Assembly (NCBI GenBank): GCA_051453625.1
Contig: JBOZIK010000001.1
Coordinates: forward strand, 200,712,107-200,760,778
DNA from: Welwitschia mirabilis
Lineage: Eukaryota; Gnetophyta; Gnetopsida; Welwitschiales
Direction of reading: 5' to 3'
Length of the DNA: 48,672 nt
The translations under genes were made by a program, and so were the position numbers. Below are positions 12,076 through 22,998 of this stretch, one piece after another. Each line of letters starts with the position of its first letter. Positions within the stretch are counted from its first letter, which is position 1. The notes beneath the pieces are model-generated. The model saw only the letters and a program-made list of their open reading frames with translations, had not been told where the DNA came from and made no database searches.

Positions 12076-12390
12076 GCTAGAGCTGCAAGGAAATCAAATT
12101 TCAACTTCAAATCTTCTGGATAACAATTGTCGTAAAAGGCTATGCTAGTCCCAATTGGTATTTATGCTCAAGATATTCAATTATTGTTAATTTCTCTGTC
12201 CTTTTTGGAGCCTTTACAATATCTGTATCTGTAATCACAAAACATTGCAGTGGTTACGAATGAAGACACTGGAGTGGTTTGAAATAACAATCAGCAATTT
12301 CTGAGATCAGATGGAACGACTCTGACGAAAATAGATGACTTCTTGATTCACTTTTTATACCAAAGTCAATGTAGGACATGTGTCTGAAGG

Positions 12391-12429
12391 CAACATGAAC
12401 AGACAACATGAACAGACAACATGAACAGA
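12391..12429. repeat. Three perfect 13-bp tandem repeats
   Basis: Unit CAACATGAACAGA at 12391-12403, 12404-12416 and 12417-12429. All three copies are identical. Small minisatellite at the edge of the CpG-retaining segment. Confidence 0.95.
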
Positions 12430-13231
12430 CTAAGTTTAGAGATTACATGTATACCTTAAGTTTAAAAAAATTATTATAGGCAAGACTCATGGGGAGTACA
12501 TGTAGCATTTAACAACTAGGGCACAAAAACAAAGTCAAGCTAGGTAAGTTAATTTTATCATTCTCAGCTGTATTCAGGATGGTCGATGCCTGAGTGCAAT
12601 CCTGCTCCAATCTCCCGAGTTAACCTATATGTTGGGTTGTCTCCTATTCTATTGCATGTATAACGTGATTAAGAACAAGACCTTTCTCCCTAGCAGAGTT
12701 GAATTGCACAAGAGCAAGCAAGGCACAACCATAATAGCTCAAGATTAGAATCAGCGATTCAAACCTTGATCTTCTATACAGATGACTTAATCATATTTTT
12801 CTTGAATTATGAAAATCTCTCTGTCTGATTTAGAGTTTTATACAGAACTTTGGCTAAAATAAGGTGTCTCTTTGAAGACCATTCAAGCCATGCGTTTAGC
12901 TTCAAACTAAGTTTTTTTTCCCTTCTCCAAATTTAGACTTTTGGTTGTAATAGCCGGTGCTAGAATCATTTCTACTTTAAAGATGTTAACTTGCATGGGC
13001 TTTTTGTACGACTCTTTAGGCCCAAAAGAAATTGGATTTGCAGCAAGTTGAAATATTGAAAGCACAATATAAGTTCAAAGGATCTGAAGTCGTCACAATC
13101 CAACAGATGATAAACAAAACTTTCGGAGCAGGTTGTGCATCAGATTTCACAATACTTAAACCTTGAAGGAAAGAAATGGAGGAAAAAAGTGTAGATCTTC
13201 GCAGTCTAAACTTAGTCTTCACATAGCATAC

Positions 13232-13386
13232 CTGACGTACCGCTTTTTGTTTCGTCGACTCAAGGCAGAGAAGACGGGTTTTAAAATTCTTACTGTTGAA
13301 CTGGAGCACAAGTGAACACCACACAAAACATGCGGTTTGAGAGATGTTAAGAACCAACAATCAACGTTGGTTTTTCATTCTAGGAT
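13232..13386 (-). other. Candidate exon bounded by splice-like motifs
   Basis: On the minus strand a pyrimidine-rich stretch ends in TTCTTACCAG just before 13386 (acceptor-like). After 13232 the sequence CGTCAG|GTATGC gives a good donor. The 155 bases between are open in one frame after an early TGA and contain several CpGs. The same acceptor sequence read on the plus strand gives CTG|GTAAGAA, also donor-like, so strand is not certain. This is pattern matching only. Confidence 0.25.
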
Positions 13387-14434
13387 CTGGTAAGAAATCA
13401 AAAAAGATTGAAAATGCAAAATGAAATATGCTATCAGAGTGCAAAGAAATAAAGGAACAGCATTTACACAGAGATCCCATGTCTTGGCCGGTTTAGGAAT
13501 AGTCGCATTGCAAGTCATCATCTCAGCTTCACACCCAGCATCCACGAATTCCTCGAGATCAATCAGATGTTTCTACGTGGTAAAGAGTCGTAAGGAAGAA
13601 AAAGAAGGCAACATGTCAGAGAGGTTTTGCGTTTCTCCTCAAAAAGTTGCTCAAAAATCAAAATGCTATTTGTTTTAATTTAGATAACCAGGCTCCTTTA
13701 AAAGACTTACTGGATCTGGAAAATACAGGAAAATTTTACTGGAAGAGAGTGAAATTTTAACTCTTAAGATCTATTGGTGGCCAGACATCCTGCGCATACA
13801 GAAAATAGAACTTGCGTATCCTTTCTGAATTCCTTGTTTTGCGCATGTAATCCATTAGAACCTTTGTAACCATAATAGTAACAACATCACCAGGAGAACC
13901 GTTCCAAAGTATTGAATAAACAAAAGAAACTTCTGAGACTCTGTGAAGAGCTAGGTCATCTCAGATTGTGTCTCAGATTACACGAAGCCTATTTACGAAT
14001 TCCATTTTTGTATGTATAACATGCATCACCACTTCTGATCTGAAGATTCATCATGACAAAACCCTAACTCTAGATTTGCGATTTCACGGAATATTCAGTA
14101 TTGCAAGAAGCCGGGGACAGATTGACCTGAGATTCAAATCCAAACAGAAATAATTGCGATGCAAAGCAAATCTAAGCCATTTTCATAGCGCATGAAATAA
14201 AGGAGTAAATAAACATCTAAAACGCCATACAGAAATTTAAAAAGGGCAAATACTAATGCGGTCTGGTTCAGCATAAAATACAATCGGCGAAACTAAAAAA
14301 AACACCCGAACTAATCACATTTCCAGATTATGTGAAGATTTGGAAAATACACATCCGTTTCTTCTACGCAGGATACATTCCTTCCAAAAAAGCAAATCAA
14401 ATCAACGAATCAGGCTGTCTAAATGCCATAGAGT

Positions 14435-14569
14435 TTAAATGCCGACCAATTTCATTACAAAAAAGCAGAGAAAGCAGAAGAAAATGAAGATGAAGAAGTA
14501 ATCGAGTAACACAAAAAGAGATGTGTTGCCATGGTTTCTGGCCTTCCCCTTCTTCTCTGTTCCCGCCAT
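14435..14569 (-). CDS. Small single-pass membrane protein, 44 residues
   Basis: An intact ORF of 44 codons plus TAA on the minus strand. The start (14569) has G at -3 and GCG as second codon, a good plant initiation context. Residues 1-17 are hydrophilic and basic (Lys 6, 7, 9; Arg 11; starts MAGTEKKGKARN). Residues 18-39 form one strongly hydrophobic segment rich in Phe, Leu and Ile with two Cys and a single Asp at 23. A five-residue tail, KLVGI, follows. This predicts a protein with a cytosolic basic end and one membrane anchor. I do not recognise a named family. The sequence around it is GC-richer, keeps CpG and shows none of the stop-creating decay of its neighbours, which supports function. 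A second ATG in another frame (14532) has an even better context (ACCATGG) and gives 25 residues, so the coding frame is not proven. It could also be the first exon of a longer spliced gene. Confidence 0.5.
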   Translation of the reverse strand: MAGTEKKGKARNHGNTSLFVLLDYFFIFIFFCFLCFFVMKLVGI

Positions 14570-14708
14570 ATCCTGCAGCTGCCGCCCTTCAGCTCTGCGG
14601 GAAAATCGTTAAGCTGTTCCGATCCTTAGTTAAGTCAATGTAAACAACCTTAACAGTTGCCTGATGCAGGGATATCTTCAGGGGAATCAGGAAAAAGGGG
14701 AAAGACAT

Positions 14709-14840
14709 GTAACCGCATTTAAGGGACGATGATTTATCCAAAAAGCATAAATCAGAATTAAAAAAGAAAAATCAATAGGTAACCTTATTCTTGGGATAGT
14801 TATTTATCCAAAAAAATATAAATCATAGACAAAAAGAGAA
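14709..14840. promoter_or_regulatory. 70-bp tandem duplication upstream of the 44-codon ORF
   Basis: The segment starting GTAACC at 14709 repeats imperfectly from 14779 (period 70). Each copy contains ATTTATCCAAAAA, i.e. GGATAAAT on the minus strand, a GATA/I-box-like core, at the same offset. The repeats lie 140-270 bases upstream of the minus-strand start codon, where proximal promoter elements are expected. No convincing TATA box is visible. The regulatory role is inferred from position and duplication only. Confidence 0.4.
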
Positions 14841-17035
14841 GAAACTAGCAAATTAGTTGATGAAGACGAAGATTAATACATAAACTTTGATGAATGTCCA
14901 AAAAAAGATGTTAGGCTTAGGATTGGCCTCGGAGTTCCACAAATTATGAAAAAGTTATTTCAACTCATCTTCTAGTTAGGTAAGATTCCATTAATCATTT
15001 ATAACAAAATACATATTCTAAAGATTGTTAAACCACATGTAAGCCTTATGAAGAGAAACTTTGATAGTGAGTGTCGCCATAAGGCCATTTCCAGTATTCC
15101 CAACACTCATTGGAATTGGTATTCCAATAATGCATCATCAAAGTATTCTCGATGTGTTTGATCGAAATTTTCATCCATCTCTGCATAGAGCTATAAATAA
15201 ATTGAAAACAAAGTTCTATTCATCAATAATTGTAGAGCCTTTAAAAATAGGTATATAACCTAGTTTAGAAAATCCAAGAACCATATCATGATACAAATTG
15301 GGAACCAATGTTGTGGTTTAGATTTGTTCTTTCATCTTCTTCTTGTGAAGTATGTGCTCTTTCATACCATCATGTATCGTACATCTATAGAAATAAAAAC
15401 CTGTGTTTTTAAAATTTGAGTTAGTGTTATGAATGCAAACGACTCAAACATTTATTAGCTAAATGAACGTCGAAGATATTTTCTAATTGATCTTCATTAA
15501 ATTTTCAAACAATATAGTTATCATTAAAAAGTTTGTATGTCATCCATCATAGTTACTTAAAAGTGCCTTCAAAAATCTAGTCCCCAACATAATTAAGAAG
15601 GTATTCCTTACTTCTTTTAGCCATTAAACCATTTGATGTGATGTGAAGTAAGCTAAGCCACCTTGTCAAATAATTCATTATGACATAAGTGATTTTGCAC
15701 TTAAGCTAATATGTCGGTGTTACCCATCAACAAAGAGAGGTTACTAAGCATATTTTCTCTTTTTATTAATTTTTGGCAAAATAATGATTAGAGGATGGTG
15801 GAATAAAAAAAAAGCATTAAAATTAAGAGTTGAAGACCTTAGAGTTTAGTGTAATCATGTAAGGCAATGTCATAAACATGAACAGTAATGAAGGTCCATA
15901 ATTTAATGTGTTATCTTAAAAAAATGACAACATGGATGTGTTAATGCATTATATTAATGCACACTTTTATGTCTAAATGTATCGAAGTTACTACTTATAG
16001 TAGGCATCCTTTTTGATCATTTTGTAATTTGTTTTAGACCATTTGTTGTGTAGTCTTAAGTTATACTTCTTCTAATAGAGGCATTTTTACTTAGCTAATA
16101 GAGACTGATGATTAGAAAAGCTTGATAATTGATGAAGGTTTGAGATTAAGAAGCTTAGACAAAATTTGACATTAAGAAAGCATTTGAAGAAGGTATGAGA
16201 GATACTCTTTTTAACCATAGCTTATATTTTAGAAACAAAATTTGGGTTTTCTAGGCTAAGTATTAAGTTTAGATACCTAATCTCATTTTTTACAACTAAA
16301 AGAAAAAAGAATGAAAGATAAAAAAATCTCTGTGACAATGTATGGCTAGGGAGAACTCTCCAATAAGACACTCCAACATTGGATGAGTATTTAAAGTTCT
16401 TTTGTTTTATAATATAAAAGAAATATTCATTGCATTTGTAAAGGGAAACTTTGTTAGGCTAAGGAATCATTGGTTATTATTTACCAACCGTGTTTTACTC
16501 CTTGGTGACTATGTAAGTTATGAAAACTTGAAAGGAAGCAACTCAAATAGTTTATAGCTCACAATGCATGAAAAACAAGTAAGTGTCCATGAAGTCTACA
16601 AACCTAAAAGGGTGGACTTTCATGGATTTGAGGTGTTCAACATTAGTAGAAATATTTCAAGCTCAATAACAAGTGAATAAGAGAACATGTACATCTTCCT
16701 ATTTTTTTTTTTTTTTCAAACTTAACCTTTAGATGATAGATAAGTGATCGATGGACAGTTTTCTAACTTAAAGTTGAATGTTGGTCTCATTTTAGAAGGG
16801 AATTCAAAGTGTAATAGTTGGGACAATCAACACAACATAGTAGCTAAGTCGAAAAAATATATAAGGAACACTTGGAGGAGAATAATCATTTAAGATCTAC
16901 ATTTTAAACAAGTTCATTAAGTTCATTAATGAGATTTGACATATTGTCATTAGTGATATTCTAATATATTACATTCTTTTAATTACAGATGAAGTTCATG
17001 ATAAAATAATGCAAAAGTATGTAGTACATGGAAAA
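14841..17035. other. AT-rich DNA, nothing recognised
   Basis: The first 350 bases still contain some CpG (around 15,070-15,170) and a 65-codon open plus-strand stretch (15061-15258) with no known motif. From about 15.4 kb the sequence has the decayed, CpG-poor character of old repeats. A T-run lies at about 16,702-16,717. Confidence 0.5.
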
Positions 17036-17600
17036 TTATAAAGATGTTTAAAGCAACTTTCAGTAAAAAGTCAAACATTGAGTTCATCTATATGTTGAAT
17101 AGGTAAATAGCTTTTAAATGGAATGAAGAAAAGCCTTAGGTGCTCCAAGTAAATTGTGAGGATTTAAAAATGTTCTTAATAGGGATTACAAGTAATAGTG
17201 TGTTACCTGAGGATTTCCCACTAAATGTGTTGAATTGGTGCTTACCTATGATCAAGTCATCACAATTTTATTGATAGATGACAAGTTAAAAGTAATATAC
17301 TTTAAGAACTTGAGTTAAAGATTAATTAATCCTTAAAAATAGTATGCTCCCCTTTGTGAAGTAAAATTGATGTCAATACTATAGGTGATAAAGCACATTA
17401 TAGTAACAATAGAAAGCAAGATCGAAATTACCACCAAGTCAAAGGCATCATGAAGTCCATCTAAGATAATAAGAAACTACAAAAAAGCAATCCATGAGAA
17501 GAGATCAAACAAGGTTAAAGAAAACAAAGCAAATACAAGTTGTAATAAAAAGGATCACATTACTCCAACATGTAACAATCCATATAATTAGATCAAGAAG
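17036..17600 (+). pseudogene. Possible gag remnant with a zinc-knuckle half
   Basis: Plus-strand frame 17541-17573 reads CNKKDHITPTC, which has the Cys-x4-His-x4-Cys spacing of the last three ligands of a gag CCHC knuckle. The first Cys is not found at its expected place. The preceding Lys/Asn-rich stretch suits a nucleocapsid, and 17036-17280 reads loosely like the helical part of gag. Heavily broken, and the lineage cannot be assigned. Confidence 0.3.
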
Positions 17601-18534
17601 AAAAGTTAAACAAATTAGATGGAAGTGATAAGAAAGAAGTATACTTCTAATGGTGATAGTGAAACGTGTGAATTTGGTATGTAAGATCTCCATAGGACTT
17701 TTTGATTCTAATCATTAGAAATAAACCAATCTTATTAGTAACTAGGTGTAACACCCTAACTTAAATACTTTTGTTAGGCATAATTTTTTTTAATTTAAAA
17801 CACTAAATGAAACCTAGGATCAAATTTTGCATATATTTTAATAGCATATTTATAAATGTTAAAGAAAAACAGACATTATATATTATTTCTTAGGAAAATA
17901 TTACTTTAGTTTACAAATAATAGTGATGTCACTTATGTGTCCTATGTTTCTTCCTAGTTTTTTTTCCCACATAGAGATATTTTATATATGGGTGATGAGA
18001 TGTCAACTTATTTTTAATAGCAACATGGATATAGGTTTAGGATAATTCGTAAGTAATATAGTAGAAGGTTTCATCTCCACTTCATGGCATTCGAACTCGA
18101 TATTTGAACACCATCCAAATGTGAGTCAGTTCTATTTTGGATTTTAAATTATAAAAATATGATTGGGCTAAACTGCATAGACTTAGACTTTACCTTGATA
18201 TACCATCAAAAAGGTGGTAGATGGTATATGAGGTGAAGTGATCACTGCTTCCTTTAAGCATCTCAGGATGGTGAAACATGATCCTTCAATATCAAAGGCT
18301 TGTAGAAACATGAGTAAGGTTGAAGAGTGATGATTAAATCCACTTCCAGAAGGGTGTATTTAAAAAAAATGTGATGTGACATACCTTGGTAATGAAATCC
18401 AAGTATGAGGATAAACCTTACTAGAATTATATTAACTTAGATATTATTAGATAAATACACCACACAAATGCATGCATACCATTCTAACTAATATGGATAT
18501 TTAGTTGCTTGTTGACTTATAAAATACAAATCTA

Positions 18535-18955
18535 ACTTCATTTGGGATATTATAAAATAATTGCTTTTAAAAATATAGTAATGGAATGCAAGATATTATA
18601 AACATGTTTTTTTCATTTCACATAATAACCACTTCCAAATAAATCATATTTTCACTCTAGATTTCTTTTTGAAAAGAAATAAAAATATTATACGCATGAA
18701 ACTATACTTTTGTTTAAACCCCTTTCTTTAACTAGTAACTTTCTGACATAATAATATAATTAATGAAGAGATAAGAAGTACAAAAATGTAATGCTTACTT
18801 AAAATTCATGTATCTATGAAATTGATAAAGGACATAAAAATAAAAAATAATTAAATTAACTAGATCACTAAAATAAAAACCATCATAATTTTCAAAGATA
18901 TTTATTAAAATAATAGTAAATAAAAAAGGGAAAGATTTTATATATAAATAAGAAG
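18535..18955 (-). repeat. Extra LTR segment, first copy
   Basis: Homologous to 19883-20345 in the same LTR and to about 29625-30060 in the right LTR, at perhaps 80 percent identity by eye. It lacks about 70 bases present in the right copy, as if deleted between two short CTTCA-like repeats. The divergence is too high for a simple overlap of two contigs from one locus. Confidence 0.7.
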
Positions 18956-19742
18956 AATTAATTATTGTGATCAACATCACCCCAAGTGAAATCTTGGGGA
19001 CCCTTTCAAAAAGAAAGCATTAGTTTTTAATCAGGTTAATATTTGTGGAATGTATTATGAAATTAGTACTAGGAAGGATTAACATTAAATGCTGGATTTT
19101 TTTTGTTACCCTTGGAGATAATTATTTTTATTAGGCCTCACCTTTTTACTATGAATGGATACAAAAAATAGATTGATAAATTAAACCATAATTATATCTT
19201 TAAGAAATCCTTGGAAATGCTTCTTGAAATTAAATCCCTATTAGATTGTGAATGCTTAAAGGAGTGTTTCACATGAGGTTGTTAAATTTAAATTTCTTTC
19301 AAAAGCTACTTCCTATAAGCATATTGATGGGATGTACTGTTTCTCAATGGAAGGGAATGAATTATTAAAAATATTCAAAAAAGTGAAAATTATAGACTAA
19401 TTTTATCCCTATCACATAGTCTATACCCACTTACAGAACCAAAAAAATAAATATTCATGTTCAAGCATTACACATAGTTAGAAGATGGAGATCATATACA
19501 AGAAAAAGAAAGTTTAAGTAACATATTGGATGACCAATCTTCATTGTGGTTTGAATGAGATTTGTTGCAAGACATGTTCCTAATAAACCCTCCAATGAAG
19601 ATTAAATCTTTGGTATTTTATGAACTAGAGACCAAATGAGACTATTGTACCTCCCCCCATTGAACTAATACCATGGAATTTTTAAAGGACTTTTGCATAC
19701 AAATCCCCTTATAGCTATTTAAGTTAAAAAAATGAAATACAT
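18956..19742. other. Non-LTR DNA inside the left LTR
   Basis: No counterpart exists in the right LTR. It starts with a small palindrome, CCCCAAGTGAAATCTTGGGG (18981-19000), and ends at a 100-N gap (19743-19842). No domain is recognised. It could be an insertion, or flanking DNA of a second truncated LTR brought in by misassembly. Confidence 0.5.
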
Positions 19743-20976
19743 NNNNNNNNNNNNNNNNNNNNNNNNNNNNNNNNNNNNNNNNNNNNNNNNNNNNNNNNNN
19801 NNNNNNNNNNNNNNNNNNNNNNNNNNNNNNNNNNNNNNNNNNATAGAAGGGAAAAAAGAAAAAACTTACATAATCTTCATTTGGAATATTACAAAATAAT
19901 TTCATTTGAAAATGTAGTAATGGAATTTTAAACACTATAAATATGTTCTTTTCATTTGAGATAGAGATCATAAATATATTCTTTTTATTTTAGATTATTA
20001 TAACTTCCAAATAAATCATATTTTCACTCTAGAGTTCTTTTTGAAAAGAAATAAAAATATTCTTCACATGAAACTATACTTCTCTTTAAACCCCTTTCCC
20101 TAAGTTTAACTAGTGACTTTATGATATAATAATATGATTAATGAAGATACAATTAAAAGTACAAGATGTAATGCTTACTGAAAATTCATGTATCTATAAA
20201 ATAAATAAAGGGTATGAAAATCAAAAGAGCTAATTAAGTTGATTAGGTTGTCAAAACGAAAACCATCATAAATTTCTAAGGATATTTATTAAAATAATAG
20301 TAAATGAGGAAGAGGAGGATTTTACATACAAATGAAAAGTATTAATAATATTATAAAATTCAAGAAACATGAAATTACACCTTCCTTAAATAACTATCTA
20401 GTCAAACGTCACTTTTTCTAAAATAGAAAATCCACTTACTATTCAAGAACAAAGACCTAATAGAAAGGCATAATTTATGCTTAATCAAAAAAAATATTAA
20501 AGATGATGAAAAATAAAATTGATTTAATTATCTTATACCTTATACTCTTAAATTATTAGCATGATTTTATTTAATAAGTTTTTTAATAATTAATTAGATA
20601 CTTTTTGGCCTTTTAAGAGACTTGGTAATTAAACTTTAATAATTAATTATTTACAAGGGTAAAAATAAATTATTATAGCTTTTCTTAAACTAGACTCATT
20701 ATATAACTTTTATAAATTAACTCTATCAAATTTTAATATCTATAAATATATTTATAAAGATCATACACTAAGTGTAAAATCTATCTAAATGTTTAAACTA
20801 TTATCAAACTACACTACAATAAAAAGGTTATAAGTTTTAAACCACTTTGAATTTTTAACTGATTTAAGATTCTTTAGAAATATTATTTAATTATATACAT
20901 TATGACTTATCCATTCACTAGAAAATACATAGGATTAATTCTATAATTTAAGATTGAATGCTTACTATTTTTTGTG

Positions 20977-21453
20977 NNNNNNNNNNNNNNNNNNNNNNNN
21001 NNNNNNNNNNNNNNNNNNNNNNNNNNNNNNNNNNNNNNNNNNNNNNNNNNNNNNNNNNNNNNNNNNNNNNNNNNNNNNNNNNNNNNNNNNNNNNNNNNNN
21101 NNNNNNNNNNNNNNNNNNNNNNNNNNNNNNNNNNNNNNNNNNNNNNNNNNNNNNNNNNNNNNNNNNNNNNNNNNNNNNNNNNNNNNNNNNNNNNNNNNNN
21201 NNNNNNNNNNNNNNNNNNNNNNNNNNNNNNNNNNNNNNNNNNNNNNNNNNNNNNNNNNNNNNNNNNNNNNNNNNNNNNNNNNNNNNNNNNNNNNNNNNNN
21301 NNNNNNNNNNNNNNNNNNNNNNNNNNNNNNNNNNNNNNNNNNNNNNNNNNNNNNNNNNNNNNNNNNNNNNNNNNNNNNNNNNNNNNNNNNNNNNNNNNNN
21401 NNNNNNNNNNNNNNNNNNNNNNNNNNNNNNNNNNNNNNNNNNNNNNNNNNNNN
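20977..21453. other. 477-N gap, probably near zero in reality
   Basis: The left LTR reads ...TTTTTTGTG, then N, then GTTTTAGAGTC. The right LTR reads TTTTGTGTGTAGTTTTAGAG without interruption (about 30,671-30,690). If the two copies are collinear only about 3-4 bases are missing here. Confidence 0.75.
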
Positions 21454-22336
21454 GTTTTAGAGTCAACTTAATAAAATAATTTTTAAAAATTTAAAAAATC
21501 TCTACTAAAAAAATATCATTAAGTTTTAAGGAATAATTAATGAGTTATAATCTTCTTATCTTATGTTACCAATTTCAAGAAAATAAACTTTATCTAATCA
21601 AAAACATAAAAATTCATATAAAAATCCAAGAAGATATATTTGATAATATTATATAAAATAAGTTGTAACTAATTAAAATCCACTTTAATTACAAAAATCA
21701 ATGCACAAGATTAAGTAAAGATCGAAAAATTAAATGAGCCTTAGAATTAACATGAAGGACTACCTAGCACAACTGGGATTGATGATCAGATATTTCACTC
21801 TAATAAGAAGATTCTAATGCATATATGACACATAATTTCACTTTTAAATCAATCAAAAATGCACAAAATATAGATACCCAAATATCATAGTAAACTCCTT
21901 AGCCACTTAGCCAAAACTATTTATTAATAACCTCATTAACCAAGCATGTAAAGAGGTCCCTCAAGTATCTCCCTCATCTTGGTTTGAACCAAATGGAAGG
22001 GATAATTTCAAGAAAATAAACATTCTAAAAATCATACATAATGGCCTCATGCAAGATCTTATTGTACCACATATTTGTTTAAAAAAAGAAATAACATTAG
22101 ATCACAATAAGTAGAGGAAACCCAGTTAGAAAAGTGATGATTGAAGGCTTTTACTTAATGAAGATTAACAAAGATTTGATGAAGTTTTAAGCTCTAAGAT
22201 CTAAGATTTAAACTTTAAGGCCCACATTCAACAACAAAAGGATGAGAAAATAAGAGAAGAAATGAAAGAATGAAAAGAAAAGCTTAGCATGCACTTGCCT
22301 AAAAATGAAATAGTTAATTTGCAAGATAGGGAAGGC

Positions 22337-22348
22337 CTTTATTTATAG
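22337..22348 (-). promoter_or_regulatory. TATA box in the left LTR
   Basis: On the minus strand this reads CTATAAATAAAG. The right LTR has CTATAAATAGGG at the matching place. Preservation in both copies and the correct strand suggest this is the core promoter of the element. Confidence 0.65.
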
Positions 22349-22998
22349 GTAAATGATAGATCAAAAGTTTTTGATTCAATTGGTTAAAGTCTACACATCA
22401 TTTTACCTATGAGGTAATGTATTTACATTAAAGTGGATAGGATTGATCACGTTAAATTAGATAAGAGGGGCCACATTAAATTGGATAAGAGTGATCAATG
22501 AAAAGTTGATTAAGCTTAAGTGTTAAGTGACATTGATGTATAAATAACTAAAAGACATAATATTTATGATTCATGCACGTAACCAAGATGAGTAATCCTT
22601 TTGCTTTAATTAGCAAGTTCAATTACGTACATGAGTTCCGCATGTTATGTTCTTCTGAGTCCTTCAGAGGCTTCTGACCATATCAACCAATCTAAAATGT
22701 GCATTGAACAATGTCTAATATGCATTAAAAGAATAAATTTTTTCCCTATGCATTAAACTCAAAACTACCATGTGTCACAATAAGACAAACTTTTTTAATT
22801 TTAATGAATAAGAAAAATGAATATTTTAAAATCAAATTCTCTTACAAATTTCAAGAAGGGTAAAAGTTATGGTAGAGTTAAAATTTACTCATTCATCCTT
22901 CTTGGTTTATAGATAAGAGTGCATGTACTTATTCATAGTTCATTCAAAAAAAAAAAAAAGGTTTCATAATAGAATATAGCACACTCAAATCTTTATCC

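Larger units (their letters stand above)
12076..14434. other. CpG-retaining, non-repeat segment (likely genic or low-methylation DNA)
   Basis: Base composition changes here. From 12,241 to 14,640 I counted roughly 55 CpGs, while 3 kb of the neighbouring chromovirus pol has only a handful. No retroelement motif is visible on either strand. On the minus strand this would be the region downstream of the 44-codon ORF at 14569-14435, so it may be its long 3' UTR and introns, or further exons. The longest open frame (13360-13016, minus) lacks an ATG and matches nothing I know. Plausible splice motifs occur (see the candidate exon entry). The identity of any product is unknown. Confidence 0.5.
17747..22998 (-). 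repeat. 3' LTR of the chromovirus (left copy, chimeric)
   Basis: Matches the right copy along its length: 17747 onward with 28732 onward, 19843-20976 with about 29580-30680, and 21454-22990 with about 30681-32900. The outer edge starts TGTAACACCC. The inner edge near 22,998 is approximate. It is about 1 kb longer than the right copy because a segment of about 430 bp occurs twice (18535-18955 and 19883-20345) with unrelated DNA between. Contains two gaps. Confidence 0.75.

Noticed and set aside
13016-13360. 114-codon minus-strand open frame in the CpG-retaining island
   Set aside because: It opens at a TTG, has no ATG at its start and no recognisable domain, and overlaps the candidate splice sites. 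Kept only as context, not as a gene.
13421-13678. Plus-strand 85-codon ORF in the island
   Set aside because: No motif and no supporting splice or promoter signal. It lies in the region downstream of the minus-strand ORF. Open length is plausible by chance in the less AT-rich DNA.
14521-14643. Plus-strand 40-codon ORF antisense to the microprotein
   Set aside because: Start context is weak, composition is Pro/Ser-rich without a motif, and it mirrors the better minus-strand frame. Likely a shadow.
20948-21479. Several open frames of 165-173 codons on both strands
   Set aside because: They consist almost entirely of the 477-N gap, which itself is probably false.
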